This document shows, piece by piece, positions 25,278 through 32,899 of a DNA stretch of 51,835 nucleotides. Each line of letters begins with the position of its first letter. The first letter of the stretch is position 1. The stretch is taken from contig DATLMV010000136.1 in NCBI GenBank assembly GCA_035537095.1, positions 1 through 51,835 on the forward strand. The letters are read 5' to 3'. Both the position numbers and the translations under genes were made by a program. The notes under the pieces are model-generated. The model did no database searches. It worked only from the letters and a program-made list of their open reading frames with translations, and was not told the origin of the DNA. This DNA comes from DASWNP01 sp035537095 (GTDB taxonomy: Bacteria; Acidobacteriota; Blastocatellia; Pyrinomonadales; Pyrinomonadaceae).

Positions 25278-26225
25278 ATGATTTTCATCATCACCCTCTC
25301 GACATTTATCTGCATCACGCTCTTCGTGATGGGCATCTACTGGCTAATGTTCAAGCCCGCGAGCGCGGCGACCGAGCGGCTCAAGCAGATGGGCCAGCCC
25401 GGCGGCGGGATGGCTTCGGCGACGGCGACCATCGGCATGTCTCCCTCGACGGACGAGAGCCCGATGGCGGCGCTGGCCGAGCGCATGGCCGCGCCGATCA
25501 ATCGTCTCGTGCCGCCGTCGGCGGCGGAAGCGCGCAAGCTGCAAAAGCAGTTGATGCACGCCGGATACCGCTCGCCGAACGCGCCCGCCATCTTTCGCGC
25601 GATTCAAATCGGCGTCCTCTTCGGTTATCCGGCGTTGACGTTTTTCGTCGGCGTCGTCTTCGCGCGCCCCTTCGAGCAGATGCTCATCCCCATGCTTCTG
25701 GCCTTCGTCAAAGGATTCTTCGCGCCGCGTCTGATACTCAACCGGATGATTCGCAAGCGACAGCAGCGCGTCCGTTGGGGCCTCGCCGATGCGCTCGACC
25801 TGATGGTCGTCTCGATTGAAGCGGGCTTGGGCTTGAACGCCGCGCTCGTCCGCGTCGGCGAAGAGATGCGCGAGGTGCATCCGGACATCAGCGAAGAGTT
25901 CGAGTTGACTAACTTAGAGATTCGCGTCGGGCGCGAGCGCGACGAGGCGTTGCGTAATCTCGCGGAGCGCACGGGCGTCGAAGACCTGCGCAGCCTCGTG
26001 GCGATGCTCATTCAGGCCGACCGCTTCGGCACTTCGATTGCGCGCGCCGTCCGCGTCTATGCCGACTCTTTGCGCACCAAGCGACGCCAGCGCGCCGAAC
26101 AGGCCGCGCAGAAGGCCGCCGTCAAACTGCTTATCCCGCTCGCGCTCTTTCTCTTCCCGACGCTCTTTATCGTCATCCTCGGCCCCGCCGGACTCAACCT
26201 CGCGGACACTTTGGAGAACATGTAA
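25278..26225 (+). CDS. tadC: Tad inner-membrane protein TadC
   Basis: A 315-residue second GspF-type platform protein, with an N-terminal helix, a central pair of helices and the F domain (WGLADALDLMVVSIEAGLGLNAALVRVGEEM; FGTSIARAVRVYADSLRTKRRQRAEQAAQKAAVKLLIPLALFLFP, abbreviated by position about 170-300). It pairs with TadB. It ends 14 bases before tadD. Confidence 0.92.
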   Translation: MIFIITLSTFICITLFVMGIYWLMFKPASAATERLKQMGQPGGGMASATATIGMSPSTDESPMAALAERMAAPINRLVPPSAAEARKLQKQLMHAGYRSPNAPAIFRAIQIGVLFGYPALTFFVGVVFARPFEQMLIPMLLAFVKGFFAPRLILNRMIRKRQQRVRWGLADALDLMVVSIEAGLGLNAALVRVGEEMREVHPDISEEFELTNLEIRVGRERDEALRNLAERTGVEDLRSLVAMLIQADRFGTSIARAVRVYADSLRTKRRQRAEQAAQKAAVKLLIPLALFLFPTLFIVILGPAGLNLADTLENM

Positions 26226-26239
26226 AAGGAAGGTGAGTT

Positions 26240-27235
26240 ATGCATCAACGTAGAATCATCGCGGCCATGCTGGCTTTCGTTTTGACCATCGGCCTGACCG
26301 CCTTTTGGAGCGCGGAGGGCGACGAAAACGAGGGCGACACGGCGGCCAACATCGTCGCGGCCAACGAAGCGCCGACCGGACAGAGCGACGCCGACATGCC
26401 GCAGAAGAAGAAGGGCAACCGCTTCGCGCGTTTCTTCAAAGCCCCGTTCAAGGCCGTCGGCAAGTTGTTCAAGGGCGACAACGACGGCAGGCCGGAACGT
26501 CTGACGGAGAAGGACGTGAAGCGTTTCGAGAGCGTCGGCGTGTTGAAGGTCGAGGAGCGGCGCGAACGCGAGCACGCGCGCGAGGCGGGCACGAGCGTGA
26601 CCGCGCGCGATTATCTGGACGAGGGACGCGTGATGCTGCAAGAGGGACGTTTGAACGACGCGATTGCCGCGCTCTCGCGCGCCACTTCGCTCGACCCGCA
26701 GATGCGCGAAGCGCACAACCTGCTCGCCGTCGCCTACGACCGCAAAGGCTTGCACGAACGCGCGCGCGAGTCCTTCAACCGCGCCATTGACCTCGGCGAA
26801 ACCGACGCACAGGCTTTGAACAATCTCGGCTGGTCGCTCTACCTGAGCGGCAATTATCGCGCCGCCGTCGAACGACTCAAACGCGCCGCGCGTCTCGCGC
26901 CGACCGACGAGCGCATCCTGAATAATCTCGCGCTCGCGCAATGTCGTCTCGGCAAATACGACGATGCCTTCAAGAGCTTCGCGCGCGCGGGCGGCGAGTT
27001 CAACGCGCGTCTCAACGTCGCCGCCCTGCTCGAACGCTCGGGCCGCGAACACGAAGCCATCAAGCACTACGAACACGCGCGCCGCTTGCAGCCCAACTCG
27101 ATGGACGTGCAGCGTCGTCTCGCCAGCCTCTACAGCCGCGTCAGCCGCGATGTCTATACCGACACCGTTAACGACGCGATTCACACCAACAAGAACGGCG
27201 GCCAACCCACGCTCGCCGTCGCGGGCGGAAAATGA
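26240..27235 (+). CDS. tadD: TPR protein TadD
   Basis: A 331-residue protein with an N-terminal signal/anchor (about 1-25), an acidic and then basic linker (to about 110), and about four to five tetratricopeptide repeats (for example EAHNLLAVAYDRKGLHERAR and QALNNLGWSLYLSGNYRAAV). It corresponds to TadD, the pilotin-like partner of the secretin in Tad loci, but no lipobox is visible. GGAAGG precedes the ATG. Confidence 0.85.
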   Translation: MHQRRIIAAMLAFVLTIGLTAFWSAEGDENEGDTAANIVAANEAPTGQSDADMPQKKKGNRFARFFKAPFKAVGKLFKGDNDGRPERLTEKDVKRFESVGVLKVEERREREHAREAGTSVTARDYLDEGRVMLQEGRLNDAIAALSRATSLDPQMREAHNLLAVAYDRKGLHERARESFNRAIDLGETDAQALNNLGWSLYLSGNYRAAVERLKRAARLAPTDERILNNLALAQCRLGKYDDAFKSFARAGGEFNARLNVAALLERSGREHEAIKHYEHARRLQPNSMDVQRRLASLYSRVSRDVYTDTVNDAIHTNKNGGQPTLAVAGGK

Positions 27236-27238
27236 AAA

Positions 27239-27320
27239 GCAGGGGTTGGATGTCGGGTGTTAGATGTTAGGAAAGACAACCTTGCTTTTATCCGACATCC
27301 GACACCCGGCATCTGACCTC
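27239..27320. repeat. Inverted word array, GGATGTCGGATGTTAG family
   Basis: The left arm (27239-27271) starts GCAGGGGTTGGATGTCGG, very close to the left arm at 3991. The right arm (27291-27320) is its near-complement. It fills the gap between tadD and the AAA ATPase gene. Confidence 0.85.
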
Positions 27321-27346
27321 TATTTATCCCTTGAGGGTTTACGAAC

Positions 27347-28699
27347 ATGACGCACACAACAATGCTGACGCGCGCGGAGATTGAGAGCATGGGGCCGCCC
27401 GTGCCGGACGAGTTGACGGATACGGATGTCTCCGCGAGTTTCCTCTGCGACCTCGCTTTGAAGCACGTCGCGCAGTCGCCCGACCCGACGACGAACAGCA
27501 TCGCCGAGGAGATTCATCTCTCGCGCTCGCTCACGGAAGAGTTGTTGCAGCATCTCTACCGGGAGAAGTTGATCGAAGTGCGCGTGCAGACCGCAATGGG
27601 CGCGACGCGCTACGCGATGCTCGACAAGGGTTGGGAACGCGTCGCACGCGCGCGTGAACTCTGCGGCTACACAGGCCCCGCGCCCGTCTCTCTGCGCGAC
27701 TACGCATGCATGATGCGCCTCCAAGCCGTGCCTGCGCGCTCGGCCACGATTGATTCGATCCGCGCCGCGTTTCGCGACCTGATTCTGCCGGAATCGCTCA
27801 TGCAGACGCTCGGCTGCGTCGTCAATTCGCGCCGCTCGCTTTTCCTGAGCGGCCCTGCTGGCACGGGTAAAACCGCCGTCGCCGAACGCATCAACGCCGG
27901 ACTGACCGGCGCGATCTGGATTCCCTACGCCGTCGAGATTGACGGGCAGATTATCCGCGTCTATGACGCGCACAATCATCGTCCCGCCGCCGCTGAAGAT
28001 GTCCCCGTCGAGTACGACCGCCGTTGGATGTGCATCGAGCGACCGCTGGTTATCGTCGGCGGCGAGTTGACGTTGGAGAACGCCGACCTGCAATGGAGCG
28101 AGGCGGCGCGGTTCTACGAAGCGCCGTTTCAGATGAAGGCCAACGGCGGCACGCTCGTCATTGACGACTTCGGGCGGCAGCGCGTCTCGCCGACCGACCT
28201 GCTCAACCGCTGGATCGTCCCGCTCGAACGCCGCGTTGACTACCTGACGCTTCACACGGGCAAGAAGATCGAAGTGCCGTTCGAGCAACTCGTCGTCTTC
28301 TCGACGAACCTCGACGAGAAAGACCTCGTTGACGAAGCCTTCCTGCGCCGCATGGGCTATCGCGCGCGCGTCGAACCGCCGACGCCCGCCGCCTACGTCG
28401 AAATCTTCAAGCGCGCCGCCTACACGCGCGGCCTGCGCGTTGACCAGACGTGTCTCGACTACATTTTGAACAACTACATGATCGAGCACCGGCAGATGAA
28501 ATCCTGCGAGCCGCGCGACCTGCTCGACCGCGTGACGGACATCTGCCTCTTTGAAGGCCACGCGCCCGAACTCACCACCAAGCTGATTGACGTTGCGTGG
28601 CGCAACTACTTCGGCAGTTCGCACGGCTTCAGCACCGCGCAAGTCCCCGTCCGCCGCAACACACAGGAGTTGAACGATGCAGACCCCCTCCAACTCTAA
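27347..28699 (+). CDS. AAA ATPase with N-terminal winged-helix-like region, Tad-linked
   Basis: A 450-residue ATPase. Residues about 25-105 resemble a winged helix (NSIAEEIHLSRSLTEELLQHL). The AAA domain has Walker A GPAGTGKT (169-176), Walker B TLVIDDFG with Asp in place of the usual Glu (VIDD, 271-274), and sensor-1 region VVFSTNLDEKDLVDEAFLRRM. A C-terminal helical part contains CEPRDLLDRVTDICLFEG. The function is unknown. It directly follows tadD and overlaps the next gene, so it is probably part of the pilus operon. Confidence 0.8.
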   Translation: MTHTTMLTRAEIESMGPPVPDELTDTDVSASFLCDLALKHVAQSPDPTTNSIAEEIHLSRSLTEELLQHLYREKLIEVRVQTAMGATRYAMLDKGWERVARARELCGYTGPAPVSLRDYACMMRLQAVPARSATIDSIRAAFRDLILPESLMQTLGCVVNSRRSLFLSGPAGTGKTAVAERINAGLTGAIWIPYAVEIDGQIIRVYDAHNHRPAAAEDVPVEYDRRWMCIERPLVIVGGELTLENADLQWSEAARFYEAPFQMKANGGTLVIDDFGRQRVSPTDLLNRWIVPLERRVDYLTLHTGKKIEVPFEQLVVFSTNLDEKDLVDEAFLRRMGYRARVEPPTPAAYVEIFKRAAYTRGLRVDQTCLDYILNNYMIEHRQMKSCEPRDLLDRVTDICLFEGHAPELTTKLIDVAWRNYFGSSHGFSTAQVPVRRNTQELNDADPLQL

Positions 28700-29762
28700 A
28701 GACGACTCATCTAAAGACGACCCGCGTCGCGCGTCGAAAGGCGTGAGCCGTCGCGCCGAGCGTGCGCGCCGGAGAACGAGGCGCGGCGCGCGTTTGATGA
28801 AGAACGTGCTCAAGAAAGGCGTCGCGTCCTGCGCGCCGAAGGTCGCGTGTCTCGCGTTGCTGCTGTGGGGCCTGTCGCCCGTCGCGGCGCGTGCCGACCA
28901 GTTGCGGCTCACGGACGGGACGGTCGTCGAGGTTGACGCCGCGTGGGAAGACGCGCAGGGCATCTGGTACAGGCGCGGCGGCGTCACGCATTTGGTCGAG
29001 CGCGTGCGCGTGCGCGCAATCGAACGCAGCAGCGGCGCGAGCGACGCCAGCACTAAGGGCAAGAGCGACGACGCGACGAGAGGGAAGGCTGCGAAGGCGC
29101 TCGTCAAGGTGGTTGCAGGCGAGACGGCGTCGAGCGTCGCGGCGGAGACGCTGCCGGTCGTCTGGATTTATCTCGTCGGCGGCGCAAAGATGGAGGTGGA
29201 TGAAGCGAACGAAAGCGCGGAGGGCGTCTGGTACAGGCGCGGCAATCTCTCGATCTTCATCGAGCGCGCGCGGATCGAACGCGTCGAGCGCGAGCGTCCG
29301 GAGTTGATTGCGGAGGCGAGCGGCGATGCTCCGGCGCAGAAGCGCGCGCGCCGCGAACGCTTCTGGACGACGGGCAGCCCGCGTCTCGACAGTTTGATTA
29401 AACAGAACGGCGCGGCCTACGGCGTTGACCCCTATCTCATCTTCTGCGTGATGGAGCAGGAGTCGCACTTCAACGCGCGCGTCACGAGTCCGAAGGGAGC
29501 GCGCGGGCTGATGCAACTGATGCCCGCGACCGCCGCGCGTTTCGGCGTCCGCAATTCGCACGACCCGGCGCAGAACGTGCGCGGCGGCACGCGCTTTCTC
29601 AAACAACTCTTGCAGCGATTCGGCGGGCGCGTTGACCTCGTGCTGGCGAGCTACAACGCGGGCGAAGGCGCGGTCATGAAGTACGGCCACCGCGTTCCGC
29701 CCTACCGCGAAACGCGCCACTACGTCCAACGCATCAGCGCGCGCTACCTGCGCGGGATGTGA
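28677..29762 (+). CDS. Lytic transglycosylase with duplicated N-terminal domain
   Basis: A 361-residue protein: a basic N-terminus, a hydrophobic signal/anchor (about 55-72), two copies of an about 42-residue domain (76-117 and 163-205, both with EVDxAxExxxGxWYRRG...ER), then an SLT domain from about 235. The catalytic Glu lies in MEQESHFN (Glu262), with GLMQLMPATAARFG and ASYNAGEGAV following. It cleaves peptidoglycan with formation of 1,6-anhydro ends, probably opening the wall for pilus assembly. AGGAG 8 bases before ATG 28677 supports this start, which overlaps the ATPase gene by 23 bases. Confidence 0.88.
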   Translation: MQTPSNSKDDSSKDDPRRASKGVSRRAERARRRTRRGARLMKNVLKKGVASCAPKVACLALLLWGLSPVAARADQLRLTDGTVVEVDAAWEDAQGIWYRRGGVTHLVERVRVRAIERSSGASDASTKGKSDDATRGKAAKALVKVVAGETASSVAAETLPVVWIYLVGGAKMEVDEANESAEGVWYRRGNLSIFIERARIERVERERPELIAEASGDAPAQKRARRERFWTTGSPRLDSLIKQNGAAYGVDPYLIFCVMEQESHFNARVTSPKGARGLMQLMPATAARFGVRNSHDPAQNVRGGTRFLKQLLQRFGGRVDLVLASYNAGEGAVMKYGHRVPPYRETRHYVQRISARYLRGM

Positions 29763-29806
29763 GAAGGGCAAAAGGAAAAAGGTAAAGGGCAAAAGGGAAG
29801 AGGTTG
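29763..29806. repeat. Purine-rich word array, GGGCAAAAGG
   Basis: About four GGGCAAAAGG-type words lie directly after the transglycosylase stop. No second arm is visible. It is similar to the arrays at 49007 and in 38263-38408. Confidence 0.6.
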
Positions 29807-29909
29807 AATCTTTAAGCCGTGTCTTCGATGTCGGCGGCACGAATCGGAGTGGCGGGGGAATTGAGACTTTAGTTAACTATAAGTCCGCGTTCGGGGAGTG
29901 GAAAACTTG

Positions 29910-30668
29910 ATGAGTGCTCGATTGATAAAGCTCGTGCTGTTGTTGATTCTGTCGGCGTCGGCGTCGAACGTCGCGCGGGCGCAGCGCGTCGTGCCGCACG
30001 ACGGCGAAGCGCCGCTGACGAATTCGTCGGTCGTCAAACTCGTCCGCGCGGGATTCCGCGAGAAGACCGTCATCACCATCATCAACGCGCGCCCCGCGAG
30101 CTTCGACCTGACGCCCGAACGCCTGATCGAACTCAAGAAGAGCGGCGTCAGCGAAAAGATTATCCTCGCCATGCTCGCGCGCGAGGACGGCGGTGGCAGC
30201 AGCTTCACGTCGGGCGACGAGTGGGAGTCGGACGAGGAGTTTTTCAAACAGGGAAAGAGCAGGAACGGGAGCGGCGACGATTCGACGCAAGGCGAGACGG
30301 GCATCTTCGGTTCGTCGAGCGGTTCGCGCAGCCGCTCGCGCACCGAGACGAGCCGGGGCGGCGGCTCCGGCGACACGCAGACCAACGGCAGCGCGACCGT
30401 GCGTATCCTTCGACCGCCCGCAGAGGCCGGAGCCGCGCCGCCGAAACTCGAACGGACGCCGACGCTGACCAACTCGTCGGTCGTCGAACTGGTCGAGGCC
30501 GGATTCTCCGAAGGCACGATCATCCGCCGCATCGAACAGTCGCCTGTCGAGTTTGACTTGGCCGAGCCGAAGCTCGCGGAACTGCGCCGCCGACGCGTCT
30601 CCGAACCCGTCATCAACGCCATGCGAAACGCGATGGCCGACGACGCGACGCAGCCCGAGAAACGTTGA
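29910..30668 (+). CDS. Secreted protein with two copies of a short helical domain
   Basis: A 252-residue protein with a signal peptide (cleavage near ARA|QR, about residue 24). Two copies of a 54-57-residue unit lie at 36-89 and 186-242: LTNSSVVxLVxAGFxExTII..I......FDL....L.EL....VSE.II.AM. A Gly/Ser/Asp-rich linker joins them. Similar units, often single, occur in acidobacterial proteins without a known role. The ATG at 29910 has GGGGAG upstream; a GTG at 29898 is an alternative. It overlaps no neighbour but is tightly followed by the VWFA gene. Confidence 0.7.
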   Translation: MSARLIKLVLLLILSASASNVARAQRVVPHDGEAPLTNSSVVKLVRAGFREKTVITIINARPASFDLTPERLIELKKSGVSEKIILAMLAREDGGGSSFTSGDEWESDEEFFKQGKSRNGSGDDSTQGETGIFGSSSGSRSRSRTETSRGGGSGDTQTNGSATVRILRPPAEAGAAPPKLERTPTLTNSSVVELVEAGFSEGTIIRRIEQSPVEFDLAEPKLAELRRRRVSEPVINAMRNAMADDATQPEKR

Positions 30669-30678
30669 GCCGGACGCG

Positions 30679-31866
30679 ATGAACGACGAAGAAAAAAGCG
30701 GACACAACGAGACGGAAACCGCGCGACGTGCCGAAGACTCGAACGTCTCTCCGCACAGCATCGCCGCGTCCCGGCGTCGCCGCATCAACGCATCAACGCA
30801 TCGTCACATCTCTGCATCGTCGCAACGTCGCGCCGCTTCTATTCTGCGTTCGTCGTCACTCTTTTTATTGATTGCTTTTACGCTCGCCGTCGCGTGCGTT
30901 TACGCGCAGGTGTCGCCGACGGCGGAGGGTCGGCAGGACGAAGACGAAGACGAGGTCGTGCGGGTGACGACTTCGGAGGTGCTTCTGCCGGTGACGGTGC
31001 GCGACGCAGGGGGGCGTCTGGTCTCGACCCTCAAGCGCGAGGATTTTCGCGTGTGGGAGGACGGGCGCGAGCAGCCCTTGAGCGATCTCGCGCTCAGGCA
31101 AGTGCCGGTTGATGTCGCTTTGATGGTGGACGCTTCGTCTTCGGTCGCGGCGAACCTTGATGATTTTCGTCGCGCCGTCGAAGAGTTTGCGGTGCGTCTC
31201 GCGCCCGACGACCGCGTGAGTTTGATCAAGTTTGACGACCGCGTCGAGTTGCTTCTGGATTGGACGGCGAGCCGGATGCAGTTGCGCCGCGCGCTGCGCC
31301 GCGTCACGCCGGGGATGTTCACGCGCTTCAACGACGCGCTCTATCTGGCGGCGCGCGAACAGTTCCGCGCGGGCGCGAAACGCCACGCCGTCGTCGTGCT
31401 CACGGACGGCATAGATAGCGGTCGCGGCCACGCCACGCTCGACACCTCGCTGCGCGCCCTGCTCGAAGCGCAGGCCACGCTCTACGTCATCAGCAATACG
31501 GAGATCGAGCGCGCGCGCAAGCAGGCGGAACTCGACACGCTGCTCGGCGCGTCGCCCTCCGCGCTCAAGTTTAACCAACTCCGCATCGGCGACCTGCGCG
31601 AATCCCTGCGCGTCCTCGACATCAGCGAGCGCAACCTCGCCGAACTGACCAACGCGACCGGCGGGCGACTCTACAAGCCGCTCAGCTTCGATTCGCTCGA
31701 CAGCGTCTACGCCGAAGTCGCCGACGAACTCCGCCATCAGTACGCGCTCTACTACACGCCGCTCGACCGGACGCGCGACGGAAAGTTTCGCCGCGTCCGC
31801 GTCGCCACCGCCGACCGGAACATGCGCCCGACGACGCGCCTCGGCTACTTCGCGCCGCGAAATTGA
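30679..31866 (+). CDS. VWFA domain protein (acidobacterial type)
   Basis: A 395-residue protein. Basic residues 30-56 are followed by a hydrophobic signal/anchor (59-76), then a beta-rich domain (EVLLPVTVRDAGGRLVSTLKREDFRVWEDG) and a von Willebrand factor A domain with MIDAS DASSS (151-155) and LTDGIDSG. The combination with KREDFxVxEDG is characteristic of the VWFA-related family expanded in Acidobacteria, and is the best lineage marker here. It is probably an exported metal-dependent adhesion or scaffold protein. The segment coding residues about 30-52 is made of CATCAACG/CATCGTCG words, as in the intergenic arrays. Confidence 0.88.
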   Translation: MNDEEKSGHNETETARRAEDSNVSPHSIAASRRRRINASTHRHISASSQRRAASILRSSSLFLLIAFTLAVACVYAQVSPTAEGRQDEDEDEVVRVTTSEVLLPVTVRDAGGRLVSTLKREDFRVWEDGREQPLSDLALRQVPVDVALMVDASSSVAANLDDFRRAVEEFAVRLAPDDRVSLIKFDDRVELLLDWTASRMQLRRALRRVTPGMFTRFNDALYLAAREQFRAGAKRHAVVVLTDGIDSGRGHATLDTSLRALLEAQATLYVISNTEIERARKQAELDTLLGASPSALKFNQLRIGDLRESLRVLDISERNLAELTNATGGRLYKPLSFDSLDSVYAEVADELRHQYALYYTPLDRTRDGKFRRVRVATADRNMRPTTRLGYFAPRN

Positions 31867-31935
31867 GAACGCACTTCCAGCCCGCCGACAGCAGATGAGA
31901 AACGGGATGTCGCGTGTCAACTCTTAGCCCTTAGG

Positions 31936-32514
31936 TTAACTCTTGACGCGGTAGGAGACTTGCACGCAGCCGTTCTTGTGAGCCTTGCAGTCGAGCAGTT
32001 CGAGGTCAATCTGCCTGCCGATTTCGGGGAAGAGCGGGAGGCCCGCGCCGAGCAGCAGCGGGTGAATGTTGAGACCGATTTCGTCAACCACTCCCTCCGC
32101 GAACAGGCTCCGCGCCAGCCCGCCGCCGCCCATCAACCAGATGTCTTTGCCCTCCTGCTTCTTCAACTCGCGCACGAACTCTCCGGCGTTCTCCGAGACG
32201 AGGGTTGCACCGTAGTCCGGCGCGTCCTTGAGCGTCCGCGAGAAGACGTAAGTGCTGAAGCCCGCGAACGGATTCTTGCTTTTGACGGGTTTGCTTTTCG
32301 AGCTTCCGCTTTTTGCAGTTTTGCTTTTTGAACTCCCGGTATGAGCGAGCGCGAACTCGTATGTCTTGCGTCCGAGCAGCATCGTGTCAATGGACTTGAA
32401 GAACCCGGACATGCCGTAATCCGTGCCGTCCATAAAAAGCCAGTCAACCGCGCCGTCGGGCCGCGCGATAAAGCCGTCGAGACTGTTGGCGACGAAGTAT
32501 TTCACCTTTCGCAT
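31936..32514 (-). CDS. Dihydrofolate reductase family protein (RibD C-terminal fold)
   Basis: A 192-residue protein with the DHFR/RibD-C signature: KVKYFVANSLDGFIARPDGAVDWL at the N-terminus (read as conserved positions 3-26), LLGRKTYEFA, and KKQEGKDIWLMGGGGLARSLF for NADPH binding. A Lys/Ser-rich insertion (about 62-82) separates the first two motifs. The substrate is unknown; family members reduce pterin- or pyrimidine-like compounds. It is alone on the minus strand. Confidence 0.88.
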   Translation of the reverse strand: MRKVKYFVANSLDGFIARPDGAVDWLFMDGTDYGMSGFFKSIDTMLLGRKTYEFALAHTGSSKSKTAKSGSSKSKPVKSKNPFAGFSTYVFSRTLKDAPDYGATLVSENAGEFVRELKKQEGKDIWLMGGGGLARSLFAEGVVDEIGLNIHPLLLGAGLPLFPEIGRQIDLELLDCKAHKNGCVQVSYRVKS

Positions 32515-32899
32515 AGCTCAAACTCCTTTCCCGAAACGCTCAAGTTTGCCCGTCTTTCGCGCCTGATTTTACATCGCCGACAAACGGGAGCAATCAAAAA
32601 TTCCCGACGCCTCAGATGCTCTTGAGTCGTGCAAACGACGCACGCGCCGACCGTTGATGCGGCGGGTTTTCGCGGCTTCGCGGGGTGCGAAATAATGGAC
32701 GCGTCCGTGCTTAAAATACATCTTGACGCGCCCTCTTATTCGTCTTATCGTGCGGTCACTTCGCCAGAGTTCTAATGCGTGCGACGCGTCGCAGAATGTT
32801 GCCGCGTCGCTTCTCCCTCGAAGCCGGATTATCCAACGAAGCGCGCCGGGCGTTGCATGTCGAATGCGTAGCCCGCGCGAATCAAGGAGCGCGATTCAC
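32515..32899. other. Divergent intergenic region
   Basis: 385 bases between the divergent DHFR-like and DUF885 genes, containing a sigma-70 promoter at 32723-32751. The open frame through its last 177 bases reads like untranslated leader. No other feature was seen. Confidence 0.5.
32723..32751 (+). promoter_or_regulatory. Sigma-70 promoter of the DUF885 gene
   Basis: TTGACG (32723-32728), a 17-base spacer, then TATCGT (32746-32751). This would give a leader of about 140 bases. Confidence 0.55.
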
